A DNA stretch of 39,990 nt from Allobosea sp. Root483D1 (lineage in GTDB: Bacteria > Pseudomonadota > Alphaproteobacteria > Rhizobiales > Beijerinckiaceae). The notes under the pieces are model-generated. The model saw only the letters and a list, made by a program, of their open reading frames with translations. It made no database searches and was not told the origin of the DNA. Shown piece by piece: positions 6,864-14,629 of this stretch (its first letter is position 1; every line of letters starts with the position of its first letter). Made by a program: the position numbers and the translations under genes. Location: contig NZ_LMJW01000001.1 of the NCBI RefSeq assembly GCF_001429505.1, positions 431,325-471,314 of the forward strand, read 5' to 3'.

Positions 6864-9842
6864 TCACGCCGCTGCGATCTGGCAAAGCGTGGCCTTGCCT
6901 TCGTGCATGGCCGTCACCGGGTCGTAGCCATAGGTGGTTATGGTGTTGACGGACTCGCCGAGCACGATCGGATCCAGCCCCTTGGGGTAGTTGCCGCGCT
7001 GGTCGACGCCCTGGAAGACGCCGCCAAAATGGAAGGGCATGAAGGCCGCGCCCTTGCCGACGCGGTCGGTGACCAGCGCCTTCACCCTGGCCTTCGAGTT
7101 GTTCTCCGGGCCGGTGACCCAGACCATGGCTCCGTCCCTGATGCCGCGCTCGGCCGCGTCCGCCGTGTTGATCTCGACGAACATGTCCTGCTGCAGTTCG
7201 GCCAGCCACTTGTTCGAGCGCGTCTCCTCGCCACCGCCCTCGTACTCGACGAGACGGCCGGAGGTCAGGACGATCGGGAACGACTTGGCGATGCCCTTCT
7301 CGACCGCCGCCTTCTGCACGGAGGTGTGCAGGTTCGGGATGCGCAGCGTGCGCTCGTCGGGCCGGGCCGGCCATTTCGCCACGAGGTCGACGCGCGGCGA
7401 GTAGATCGGCTCGCGATGGACCGGCACCGGGTCCGGCAGGTTCCAGGCATTCGCCCTGGCCTTGCCATTGCCATAGGGCACGCAGCCATGATCCATCGCG
7501 ACGCGCTGGATGCCGCCCGACAGGTCGGTCGACCAGGAGACGTTGTCGATCGTGTTGCCGCCGATCCAGGAGATGGTGGCCAGTTCCGCCGGCGTCAGGT
7601 CCTTGTCCCAGCCGAGCTTCTTCAGCACGCCCATGGTGAACTCGGGATAGCCGTCCTTGATGTCCGAGTTCAGCGAGTAGGAGCCGCCCTCGGCGAGCAG
7701 GGTATCCTCGACCTTGCTGCCGTCGGGCAGCGTGCGCTCGCGGGTCAGGCCGAAGCGCGGCCGGAACGTGCCGCCGCCATCCTTCGCGGCGAGCGAGGTG
7801 TTGTAGAGGATGTGCGTGCCGGGGTGCTTGTATTCGGGCGTGCCCCAGCACGGCCAAGGCAGCCCGTAGAAGTCGTTCTCGACCGGCGAGCCCTTGGCGC
7901 CGCGCAGCGTCACGATGTCGAACTTGTCCTGGTTCGCCATGTGCAGCTTCAGGCGCTCGGGCGACTGGCCGGTATAGCCGGTCGACCAGCCGCCGCGGTT
8001 GATCTCCTTGAGGATCGATTCCGCCGTCGGCTCCAGGCCGATCTTGCCCTGGACCATCTCGTAGGGCCGGAACATCTCGGTGGCGAAGCCGAGCTTCTGC
8101 GAGAATTTGTAGATGGCCGCGTAGTCGCTGGCGGATTCGAAGATCGGCTCGACGACCTTCTCGCCCCATTGCACCGAGCGGTTCGAGCAGGTGCGCGAGC
8201 CTGAGGTCTCGAACTGGGTGCAGATCGGCAGGATATAAGTGCCGTTCTTGCGCCCGCCGAGCGAGACGAAGTTGGTCGGGTGCGGATCGCAGACGACGAG
8301 CAGCTCGAGCTTCTCGAGGCCCTTCACGGCATCGGGCATGCGCGGGATGGTGTTGCCGCCATGGCCCATGACGAACATGGCCTTGAGGTTGTCCTTCTGG
8401 TCGACCTGCTCGGCCGGCAGGTTCGCCGCGTCGAACCAGCGGGTCGAGGTGTGGCCCGAGGTCTCCATGTTCTGCTTGCGGGTGCGGGCGGCGCGGCCGC
8501 CCTTGGCCGGGACTTCGTCGAAGCGCGAGACGAAATAGTCGTAGTCGACGCCCCAGACGCGGGCCCAATGGCGCCAGGCGCCTTCGACCAGGCCGTAATA
8601 GCAAGGCAGGTTCGAGATATCCAAGCCGAAGTCGGTCGCGCCCTGGACGTTGCAGTGGCCGCGGAAGATGTTGGCGCCGGTGCCGCGTGCGCCGACATTG
8701 CCGGTCGCCAGCAGCAAAGTGCAGATGGCGCGGACGTTCGCCGTGCCGACCGAGTGCTGGGTCACGCCCATGCACCAGACGAAGGTCGCCGGCTTCACCG
8801 TGGCGAAGGTCTGGGCGACGCGCTTCATCTGCTCGCCGGGGACGCCGGTGATGTCCTCGACCGTCTTGGGATCGTATTTCTCGACCTCCTTGCGGACGTC
8901 GTCCATGCCGTGGACGCGCGCGGCGATAAAGGCCTTGTCCTCCCAGCCGTTCTTGAAGATGTGCCACATCAGGCCCCAGATCACCGCGATGTCGGTGCCG
9001 GAACGGAAGCGGACATAGTCGGTAGCGTGCGCCGCAGTGCGGGTCAGGCGCGGATCGAAGACGATGACGTTGGCGCGCTGCTCCTCCTTGCCCGTCAGGA
9101 TGTGTTGCATCGAGACCGGGTGCGCCTCAGCCGCGTTCGAGCCCATGAACAGCACGGTCTTCGAATTGCGGATGTCGTTGTAGGAATTGGTCATGGCGCC
9201 GTAGCCCCAGACGTTCGCGACGCCCGCGACCGTGGTCGAGTGGCAGATGCGCGCCTGGTGGTCGACGTTGTTGGTGCCCCAGAAGGCCGCGAACTTGCGG
9301 AACAGATAGGAGCCTTCGTTGGAGAACTTGGCCGAGCCGAGCAGGTAGACCGAATCCGCGCCGGACTTGGCCCGGATCTCCATCATCTTGTCGCCGATCT
9401 CGTTGACCGCCTGGTCCCAGGACAGGCGCTGCCACTGCCCGTCGACCAGCTTCATCGGATACTTGATGCGGCGATCGCCGTGGACGAGTTCGCGAACCGA
9501 GGCGCCCTTGGCGCAATGGCTGCCACGGTTGATCGGGCTCTCCCACGCCGGCTCCTGGCCGACCCAGACGCCGTTGTTGACCTCGGCGCGGACCGTGCAG
9601 CCCACCGAGCAGTGCGTGCAGATGTTCTTGATGACCTTGGTGCCGGTGGCCGGCCCGAAATCGGCGGCCTCGGCCTTGCGGACGGCGCCGATCTGCAGGG
9701 CGCCGGCGGCCGCGACGCCACCGGCGACGAGGCCAGAGCGGCGCAGGAAGGAGCGGCGGTCCATCACACCGGAGGCGAGGCCCCCGAGGGCACTCTGCAG
9801 GCGGCCGCGCTGGACGTCGGCGGATTTGCGCTTGATCAGCAT
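6864..9842 (-). CDS. fdhA: Formate dehydrogenase catalytic subunit, Mo-bisMGD, cysteine type (alpha)
   Basis: Predicted 992-aa periplasmic enzyme oxidising formate to CO2. It has a Tat signal with RRSFLRR at residues 29-35, then a [4Fe-4S] motif with C75, C78, C82 and C109. The active-site block RICHSTT places Cys199-His200 where E. coli FdnG has selenocysteine-histidine, so no Sec recoding is needed. The GAMTN motif and the C-terminal molydopterin dinucleotide-binding domain (ENNSKARVKALV region) follow. The start at 9842 gives the normal Tat leader; the frame is open further upstream only as overlap with the small Tat gene. It is operonic with the 64-aa Tat protein, fdhB and fdhC. Confidence 0.96.
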   Translation of the reverse strand: MLIKRKSADVQRGRLQSALGGLASGVMDRRSFLRRSGLVAGGVAAAGALQIGAVRKAEAADFGPATGTKVIKNICTHCSVGCTVRAEVNNGVWVGQEPAWESPINRGSHCAKGASVRELVHGDRRIKYPMKLVDGQWQRLSWDQAVNEIGDKMMEIRAKSGADSVYLLGSAKFSNEGSYLFRKFAAFWGTNNVDHQARICHSTTVAGVANVWGYGAMTNSYNDIRNSKTVLFMGSNAAEAHPVSMQHILTGKEEQRANVIVFDPRLTRTAAHATDYVRFRSGTDIAVIWGLMWHIFKNGWEDKAFIAARVHGMDDVRKEVEKYDPKTVEDITGVPGEQMKRVAQTFATVKPATFVWCMGVTQHSVGTANVRAICTLLLATGNVGARGTGANIFRGHCNVQGATDFGLDISNLPCYYGLVEGAWRHWARVWGVDYDYFVSRFDEVPAKGGRAARTRKQNMETSGHTSTRWFDAANLPAEQVDQKDNLKAMFVMGHGGNTIPRMPDAVKGLEKLELLVVCDPHPTNFVSLGGRKNGTYILPICTQFETSGSRTCSNRSVQWGEKVVEPIFESASDYAAIYKFSQKLGFATEMFRPYEMVQGKIGLEPTAESILKEINRGGWSTGYTGQSPERLKLHMANQDKFDIVTLRGAKGSPVENDFYGLPWPCWGTPEYKHPGTHILYNTSLAAKDGGGTFRPRFGLTRERTLPDGSKVEDTLLAEGGSYSLNSDIKDGYPEFTMGVLKKLGWDKDLTPAELATISWIGGNTIDNVSWSTDLSGGIQRVAMDHGCVPYGNGKARANAWNLPDPVPVHREPIYSPRVDLVAKWPARPDERTLRIPNLHTSVQKAAVEKGIAKSFPIVLTSGRLVEYEGGGEETRSNKWLAELQQDMFVEINTADAAERGIRDGAMVWVTGPENNSKARVKALVTDRVGKGAAFMPFHFGGVFQGVDQRGNYPKGLDPIVLGESVNTITTYGYDPVTAMHEGKATLCQIAAA

Positions 9843-9855
9843 GACGCCGGCCTCC

Positions 9856-10050
9856 TCAGTAACGGTTGACGCGGTAGAAGTCCTTGACGTGCTCGCTCTC
9901 GCGATAGCGCGCCTTCGTCTCCTCCTTGCCGGGGTCGACGGCGGCGGCAGGCGAGATCGCGACGGGGGCGACGGCCACGGTCGCGCCGGCGCCGAGCGCC
10001 TTGAAGAAGTTGCGGCGGTCGAGCCCCGCATCCTTGCTCTTTTGCGACAT
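9856..10050 (-). CDS. Small Tat-signal protein of formate dehydrogenase operons (TIGR02811-like)
   Basis: Predicted 64 aa. A twin-arginine leader DRRNFFKALGAGA is followed by an Ala-rich h-region and a short mature part ending YRESEHVKDFYRVNRY. This agrees with the 'formate dehydrogenase region TAT target' family, which sits immediately upstream of fdhA in many proteobacteria. Its role is unknown; an accessory subunit or assembly partner of FdhA is plausible. The start at 10050 has GGAGGAG upstream and the stop is 13 bp before fdhA. A further ATG 27 bp upstream overlaps the torD-like gene and lacks a Shine-Dalgarno. Confidence 0.88.
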   Translation of the reverse strand: MSQKSKDAGLDRRNFFKALGAGATVAVAPVAISPAAAVDPGKEETKARYRESEHVKDFYRVNRY

Positions 10051-10073
10051 CGTCGTCTCCTCCGTGCCGGACA

Positions 10074-10865
10074 TCATGCGGGCAGGCTCGCGGCCTGCGT
10101 CTCGATCGAAAGGTAAAGGCTGCCGACCCGTCCGACGGCGCGATAGAAGCGCGCCGCCTCGGCGGTTTCGAGATCGGCGAAGAAGCGGTCTGCCCAGGGC
10201 CGGATATGGCGGGCGAAGAAGGAGGCCTCGTCGACGCCCTCGCCTGAAACTTCGCCGCGGATCAGCTTCGCCTCGATATCCATCAGCACAGCGATGTGGT
10301 CCTCGGGCTCGCCGACGCGCTCGGCCCGGGCGAGAGCGAGCTTGCCCATGTCCTCGCGCACCAGAGCGAGCGGGCGCTCATGCAGGAAGCCGGTGAGATA
10401 ATAGGAGGCGTAAGGCAGGAGCTCGCCGCGGCCGACGCCGATGAAGAGCTGGAAGAATTCGTCGCGGACCTGCTCGGGGCTCGCCTCGGCGGCCGCTTCC
10501 GCCAGCGCCAGATGGGCCATACCGAGCGGCGAGGCATCGCCGCGCAGGCCTTGCAGCGCGGCCAGCGTCTCGGCTGTCGGAGCGCGCCAGAGCAAGGCGC
10601 CGATCAGCTCGAACTCCTCGGCGCGGGCAGCGTCGATCTCGTCGATCGCGGGCGCGGCAGCCTCGACGATGATCGGCTCTTGCGGGTAGAGGTCGGGCCG
10701 CAGATCGCCACGCGAGACACCGGTCAAGGCTTCCACCGACAGGACGCGATCAGCCGGGACGCGCTTCCAGGTCGAGATCGCCGGCTGCGAGACACCGACC
10801 GCCCGCGCCAGCGCACGCACGCCGCCGGCCGCTTCGATCGCCCTTTCCAGAGCCTGGTCCCGCAT
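10074..10865 (-). CDS. HTH (YdaS-like) - TorD-family chaperone fusion
   Basis: Predicted 263 aa in two parts. Residues 1-60 resemble the YdaS/Cro-type DNA-binding domain (ALERAIEAAGGVRALARAVG, then SQPAISTWKRVPADR and GVSRGDLRPDLYP). Residues about 80-263 are an all-helical TorD/DmsD-like chaperone with the YYLTGFLHERPLA segment and the EPEDHI signature. TorD-family proteins bind the Tat leader of molybdoenzymes until the cofactor is inserted, so the client here should be FdhA. The DNA-binding half suggests the chaperone may also sense free FdhA leader and regulate transcription, which is inference. It is the first gene of the fdh operon, 23 bp before the Tat protein. AGGAG lies 12 nt before the ATG. 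Confidence 0.88.
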   Translation of the reverse strand: MRDQALERAIEAAGGVRALARAVGVSQPAISTWKRVPADRVLSVEALTGVSRGDLRPDLYPQEPIIVEAAAPAIDEIDAARAEEFELIGALLWRAPTAETLAALQGLRGDASPLGMAHLALAEAAAEASPEQVRDEFFQLFIGVGRGELLPYASYYLTGFLHERPLALVREDMGKLALARAERVGEPEDHIAVLMDIEAKLIRGEVSGEGVDEASFFARHIRPWADRFFADLETAEAARFYRAVGRVGSLYLSIETQAASLPA

Positions 10866-10923
10866 GAACGAAGGCGTCTCCTAATTCCGCACCCGCGCAC
10901 TCGAACGCGCCGGGGCACGCGGT

Positions 10924-10940
10924 GATAATGAGGCCTTATC
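10924..10940. promoter_or_regulatory. Inverted repeat GATAA-N7-TTATC, candidate operator of the fdh operon
   Basis: The plus strand reads GATAATGAGGCCTTATC, with 5-bp perfect arms and a 7-bp spacer, 59-75 bp upstream of the HTH-TorD start. It overlaps the proposed -10 element. A near-identical element (9 of 10 arm bases) lies at 14630-14646. It is not an FNR/FixK box (TTGAT-N4-ATCAA) and differs from the 19-bp Fur consensus in spacing. The binding protein is unknown. Confidence 0.5.
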
Positions 10941-10954
10941 GCCCTAGATTGCAA
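10925..10954 (-). promoter_or_regulatory. Candidate sigma70 promoter of the fdh operon
   Basis: Read on the minus strand: TTGCAA (10954-10949), 18 bp, then CATTAT (10930-10925). Each hexamer matches consensus at 4 of 6 positions. It would start transcription about 50 nt before the HTH-TorD ATG. This is a weak call by eye, supported mainly by its position in the 106-bp gap and its overlap with the inverted repeat. Confidence 0.35.
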
Positions 10955-10971
10955 TTGTTCTGAACTGGAAC

Positions 10972-11748
10972 TCAGAGCGGCGTCGCGCCACCGCCGCGTC
11001 GCCTCTGGCGTGGGATTTCGGTGCGATTTTGCGGCGCAGCGGAAGACGCCTGGAGCAAAGACGCGGTTTCAGCGGCAATTTCGCTGGATTTTGCCGAGGC
11101 TTCCCGCCCACTCAGGCGGACCGGCGACGCCTCGGCCGCAACCTCCCGCTGCGGTGCAGCAGGATCATCATCCTCCGTCTCATTAGACGAAGGTTGAACA
11201 ACTGCGACGTCGTTACGCACCGCCTCGGTCGGCTCGGCGGCCGGTTCCGGCGGCTTGCCGAAGATATTGGCCAGCATCTCCTCGACATTGTCCGACTCGC
11301 TGAGCGGCCCGTAGCCCGGCGCACCGCCCGGCGTGTTCCAGTCGAGCGCGTAATCGCGGGCGGGATCGAGATAGCCCGAGATCGCCGGATCGCTCTCCCA
11401 GGCGCGGCGCAGCGCCTTGAGCTTCCACTCCTCCGGCACGTTCTGCTTCAGCCAGTGGGCGAGGTCGAAATCCTTGTCGATGAGATCGAGCGAAGGCGGC
11501 TCGACCATCTCGGGTTCTGGTTGGGCGGGGGAGCCCTCCCCCCCTGTGGGCGAGGGTTGGGAGGGGGGTATCGCACCCGCAGTCCCCTCCGTGCCCGGCG
11601 CAACCTCTGTCGAGGGTGGCATACCCCCCTCTCCAACTCTCCCCCGCAAGGGGTGAGAGAGCAGGTCGTGGTTCTGAGCCTCTTTCTTGCGGCGCGCCCA
11701 GCGGCCGAGGAAGCCTTCGTCACGATCCTCGTCGTCGGAGCGCGACAT
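10972..11748 (-). CDS. DUF3306 domain protein with an in-frame palindromic-repeat insertion
   Basis: Predicted 258 aa. The N-terminus, FLGRWARRKKEA at about residues 13-24, and the central block from DLAHWLKQNVPEEWKLKALR to DPARDYALDWNTPGG (about 97-140) identify DUF3306, a family of unknown function encoded near formate dehydrogenases. Residues about 30-75 are coded by two inverted copies of a G/C-rich repeat (11541-11653), giving a Pro/Gly-rich linker. The C-terminal third is low-complexity and acidic, then basic. The start overlaps the DUF3305 stop (TGATG), so the two are coupled. It is probably cytoplasmic, as no membrane segment is seen. Confidence 0.87.
   Translation of the reverse strand: MSRSDDEDRDEGFLGRWARRKKEAQNHDLLSHPLRGRVGEGGMPPSTEVAPGTEGTAGAIPPSQPSPTGGEGSPAQPEPEMVEPPSLDLIDKDFDLAHWLKQNVPEEWKLKALRRAWESDPAISGYLDPARDYALDWNTPGGAPGYGPLSESDNVEEMLANIFGKPPEPAAEPTEAVRNDVAVVQPSSNETEDDDPAAPQREVAAEASPVRLSGREASAKSSEIAAETASLLQASSAAPQNRTEIPRQRRRGGGATPL
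11541..11653. repeat. REP-like inverted pair inside the DUF3306 gene
   Basis: The arm at 11541-11570 (CCCCTGTGGGCGAGGGTTGG and continuing) and the arm at 11621-11653 (reverse complement CCCCTTGCGGGGGAGAGTTG and continuing) are about 80% alike in opposite orientation, around a 50-bp spacer. They share the terminal AGGGGGGTAT block. This is a typical intergenic REP/BIME-like element of Rhizobiales, here sitting in frame within coding sequence. Confidence 0.75.
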
Positions 11749-12257
11749 CAGTCTTCTCCGCGATCGACGCCCGGCCGCGGCCGCAGCCCGCCCTTGCGCG
11801 GATCATGCTCGGTGCGCTTGCGCTTGATGAATTCGCGCTCGACATGGTGCGTCTCGAAGAAGGCGAGCACGGCCTCGGCGATCGCTGCCGGCATCGGCAC
11901 GGCCTCGACGATGTCGTCGACATTCTCCAGGAAGACCTCGCCCTCGGACGGGTCGGCGGTGACGCCGACGAGCTCCAGCGCCGGCTCGATCCCGGTCGGC
12001 CTGACGGAGACCCAGAGCCTGGCCCGGCCGGTCGCAAAATTCTCGCGGAAATGGGCGGTGTCGACCGAGTGCAGCGTCAGCACGACCGAGCCGAGATAGA
12101 ACTGTTCGCGCCTGTCATCGCCAGCGAGCCTGCTCCAGGGCGCCAGCGGCGGTGGCTCGGGGAGGACAGCGATCGGCATCCAGGCATGGTCGGCCCAGGG
12201 CGAATCGAGCTTGCGCCGCTCGACCACGACACCGACCTCGTGATGCTGCTGGGCCAT
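11748..12257 (-). CDS. DUF3305 domain protein
   Basis: Predicted 169 aa matching DUF3305, a short family of unknown function paired with DUF3306 beside formate dehydrogenase genes. Visible conserved stretches are VVVERRKLDSPWADHAWMPI near the N-terminus, the REQFYLGSVVLTLHSVDTA block, and LWVSVRP. The C-terminus (FIKRKRTEHDPRKGG) is basic. There is no signal peptide or membrane helix. The start at 12257 is set by a strong AGGAGG; an ATG ten codons earlier overlaps DUF6352. It lies 13 bp after the DUF6352 stop and shares 1 bp with DUF3306. Confidence 0.88.
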   Translation of the reverse strand: MAQQHHEVGVVVERRKLDSPWADHAWMPIAVLPEPPPLAPWSRLAGDDRREQFYLGSVVLTLHSVDTAHFRENFATGRARLWVSVRPTGIEPALELVGVTADPSEGEVFLENVDDIVEAVPMPAAIAEAVLAFFETHHVEREFIKRKRTEHDPRKGGLRPRPGVDRGED

Positions 12258-12270
12258 CGCGCGGCTCCTC

Positions 12271-13281
12271 CTAGTTCGCCATCTCATGCGTCGCGAGGGG
12301 CAGGCCGGTCACCAGATTCTGCGGCTTCATTCTGACCAGCCGGTCGCCATCCATCGCCAGCATCAGATAGATAGGTGCTCCCTTGGCCGCCGGTAGCACC
12401 GGCACCTCCGGCGGCAGCGTCAGCCGATAAAGCGCGATCAGCTGCGAGGCCTTGTCCGCGTCGAGCGTCTCGCCCTTCCAGAGCGCATTGCCGATTGCCG
12501 TCGCCCGCGCGTCGAGGCCGACGAACCAGCGCCAATCGGCATCGCGCACGTTCTCGACGGCTTCGATCTCGGCCGAAAAGCCGTGAACCTGCCGGATCCA
12601 ATGGGCAATCGCCTTGCCGAGTGCGGCACGGCCCGAGGGCTTGCCGCCGAGATCGAGCACCATGTCGAAGGCATCCGAGCGCTGCCAGTAGCGGTCGGCA
12701 TCGGCGGGCTTGAGGATGTCGAGCGAGGTTACGGCCGGGCCGCCGAGCATGGCGAGCAAAGGCGAGGCATGCCGATCGGCCTCGTGCCCCTCGATCATCT
12801 CGGCATCGGCGAGCAGGGTCGTGTTCTCGTGCAGGGTTACGCGCTGCGGCCGGAACAGGCACTCGGCGGCGCGCACCACGAAGGGGTCGCTCTCCTCGTC
12901 GAGCCCGGCGCGCAGGATGACGTGGACGAGCTGGTCGAGGAAGACAGGCGGGATGCCGGAGACGCCGCCGCGGATGATGCCGGCATAGGCGCCCTGCAAG
13001 GTCGGCGCGCCCAGAAGCCGCTCGCGCCAGCCGAGCAGGAAACGCCAGTTCTCGCGCGCATCGGCATCGGCAATGGCCGCGATCTCGCGATCGGCGACCT
13101 CAGCCTGCGGCTCTGCCATCAGCTTCGCGTGCAGCGCCCTTTCGGCCGCGCAGGCCTCCTCCGGCGGCAGCACTTCCGGCCGCGCCAGATAGGCCTTCAG
13201 GAAATCGTCTGTGACGACGAGGCCGCCGCCCGGCTCGCGGTCGAGCAGGAGATGGCCGGAGCTCGCCCAGAAATGGGTCAT
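12271..13281 (-). CDS. DUF6352 family protein
   Basis: Predicted 336-aa soluble protein. It begins MTHFWASSGHLLLDREPGGG and contains DFLKAYLARPEVLPPEE, the FDQ-like block IPPVFLDQLVHVILRAGLD and FRPQRVTLHE, which I recognise as the alphaproteobacterial DUF6352 family. No catalytic motif is recognisable. It overlaps the DUF6505 gene by 4 bp (ATGA) and precedes DUF3305 by 13 bp, so it is a central member of the FDH-linked DUF operon. Its function is unknown; a cytoplasmic assembly or electron-transfer accessory is only a guess from neighbours. Confidence 0.85.
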   Translation of the reverse strand: MTHFWASSGHLLLDREPGGGLVVTDDFLKAYLARPEVLPPEEACAAERALHAKLMAEPQAEVADREIAAIADADARENWRFLLGWRERLLGAPTLQGAYAGIIRGGVSGIPPVFLDQLVHVILRAGLDEESDPFVVRAAECLFRPQRVTLHENTTLLADAEMIEGHEADRHASPLLAMLGGPAVTSLDILKPADADRYWQRSDAFDMVLDLGGKPSGRAALGKAIAHWIRQVHGFSAEIEAVENVRDADWRWFVGLDARATAIGNALWKGETLDADKASQLIALYRLTLPPEVPVLPAAKGAPIYLMLAMDGDRLVRMKPQNLVTGLPLATHEMAN

Positions 13282-13826
13282 CGCGGTTCCCTTGCCAGCT
13301 TCATCAGGTCGACCTGCTCCTGCGGCTCGTCCTCGCCATCGACCTCGACGAACTCGAAGGCGCGGAAGGCATCCTTCGGCGCGTCGCCGCGCGGCATCAG
13401 GCTGCGGAAGCGCTCGCGGATCTCGCCCTCCTCCAGCGTGCGGTGCAGAGCGAGCAAGGTCTGCGCCGGATGATCGCAGAGCGAGGCGGCAAAGGCGATC
13501 TCCTCCTCGGCAGCCGCGCGTGCGGCCACGAGATCAGGCGCGCCGAGCTTGTCGACGAGTTGCGCCGCAAGCTGCGCCGCCGCCTGTTCAAGTTCCTCCA
13601 CCGTCACCTCGGTGACGACTGCGAGCGTGCTCCAGCCGAAGCTGCCGATGCCGAGGAAACCGGAGCGAAAGGCGACGCGCCCCTTGGTATCGAGCTCGGT
13701 GACACTCTCCGGCGTGAACAGGAAGGAGCCGGTGACCAGCCATTCGCCGGGTTCCGCGGCCTTGCGGAAGACGAAGCTGTCCGACGGATCGAGCCGGATC
13801 GCGCGTGGGAGCTTGGGGGCGCTCAC
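13278..13826 (-). CDS. DUF6505 family protein
   Basis: Predicted 182 aa, beginning with a GTG that overlaps the stop of the upstream ligase-fold gene by 4 bp (GTGA). The open frame continues far upstream, but only as antisense-type noise within that gene. Features are IRLDPSDSFVFRKAAEPGEW near the N-terminus, a compact beta-rich part (FRSGFLGIGSFGWSTLA), and a helical EELEQAAAQLAAQLVDKLGA region. It resembles the DUF6505 family found with DUF6352. No signal peptide, membrane helix or known catalytic motif is present. The tail overlaps DUF6352 by 4 bp. Confidence 0.82.
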   Translation of the reverse strand: MSAPKLPRAIRLDPSDSFVFRKAAEPGEWLVTGSFLFTPESVTELDTKGRVAFRSGFLGIGSFGWSTLAVVTEVTVEELEQAAAQLAAQLVDKLGAPDLVAARAAAEEEIAFAASLCDHPAQTLLALHRTLEEGEIRERFRSLMPRGDAPKDAFRAFEFVEVDGEDEPQEQVDLMKLAREPR

Positions 13827-14566
13827 AGCTTCGGCGCTCCGCTCTCCCGGTCGAGCCAGTCGACCTCGGCCAGCGCCTCGACCATGTTCCTGCGCTCGGT
13901 GCCGTGCTGCGAGGTCGCGATCAAATCGCCATTCGGCTCGATGCCGTGGCGCACGCCGACGACCTTCTCCAACCGGTCGAGCCAACGCCGCGCCGCCGCC
14001 CTGGCGCCCTCCGCCTGCCAGTGGCTGACGCCGAGCATGAGATGGCGGCAGAACGCCTCGATCAGATCGACCGCATCGACCTCCTCGAAGCCCTCCTCTG
14101 CCATGCCGACGCCGGTCTGGCCGAGCTCGAAGGGCGACATCGTCGTCGCCCGGACCATCGCGCCGAAGACGAGCCACTCCGGCACCTGGTTCTCCGGGCA
14201 ATCCGCCGGCCAGCCGAGGCGCCCGCCGCCGATCAGACCGAGATCATAGGTCAGCGCATCCGGCCAGCGGAACAGCACCGGCCGCTCCGGCGGGGAATGC
14301 ACGGCGAGCGCATCGGCGAGCGCGTTCATGGCGAGATAATGGGCGAGCCGGGCCTCGGCGAGGATCGCGTCGGGCTCGAGTACCACCGCGAACTCGACGA
14401 TGTCGAAACGTCGCACCCAGACCAAAGTCGCAGCCCCGACTTCGGCAGCGATCGCCTGCGCATGGGCGAAGGCGTCGCCTGATTCGCGCAGGGTGACGAG
14501 CGAAAACCCCGGCGGCAGCACCGGCTCGCGCCTGAGATCGTCCTGCCTGACCGGCCCTGCCGCCAT
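13823..14566 (-). CDS. Biotin/lipoate ligase-fold protein, probably non-canonical
   Basis: Predicted 247 aa related to biotin/lipoate A/B protein ligases. LFRWPDALTYDLGLIGGGRL aligns with the KWPNDL...RKLAGIL block of BirA. The lysine used in adenylate chemistry is replaced (DLGLIGG instead of DRKLAGI) and the N-terminal GRGRRG adenylate loop is absent, with WVRRFDIVEFAVVLEP in its place. The C-terminal part is helical and ends in a domain with WLDRLEKVVGVRHGIEPNGD. It is the first gene of the DUF operon. A binding or scaffolding role for a pseudo-ligase is plausible; real ligase activity is doubtful. The start at 14566 has CAGGGA upstream; an ATG 7 codons earlier is possible. Confidence 0.8.
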   Translation of the reverse strand: MAAGPVRQDDLRREPVLPPGFSLVTLRESGDAFAHAQAIAAEVGAATLVWVRRFDIVEFAVVLEPDAILAEARLAHYLAMNALADALAVHSPPERPVLFRWPDALTYDLGLIGGGRLGWPADCPENQVPEWLVFGAMVRATTMSPFELGQTGVGMAEEGFEEVDAVDLIEAFCRHLMLGVSHWQAEGARAAARRWLDRLEKVVGVRHGIEPNGDLIATSQHGTERRNMVEALAEVDWLDRESGAPKL

Positions 14567-14629
14567 CGTCCCTGCCCTGCGCCTCAACTCAACGGAGAGG
14601 CTTGCTTCTTTGGAGCCATTCCAATTCCA

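Noticed and set aside
6853..8967. Long open frame (704 aa) on the same strand as fdhA in another frame
   Set aside because: It is an Arg/Gly-rich shadow of fdhA in GC-rich DNA, with no recognisable domain; fdhA itself has clear Tat, Fe-S and active-site motifs.
9240..9260. Possible selenocysteine (UGA) codon in fdhA
   Set aside because: The active-site codon is a normal Cys (RICHSTT) and the frame has no internal stop.
8280..9869. 529-aa open frame antisense to fdhA
   Set aside because: The composition is that of an antisense shadow (Asp/Val/Ala/Arg-rich) and no family is recognisable.
10924..10940. Fur or FNR box before the fdh operon
   Set aside because: The half-sites resemble parts of Fur, but the spacing is 17 rather than 19 bp; there is no TTGAT-N4-ATCAA for FNR/FixK.
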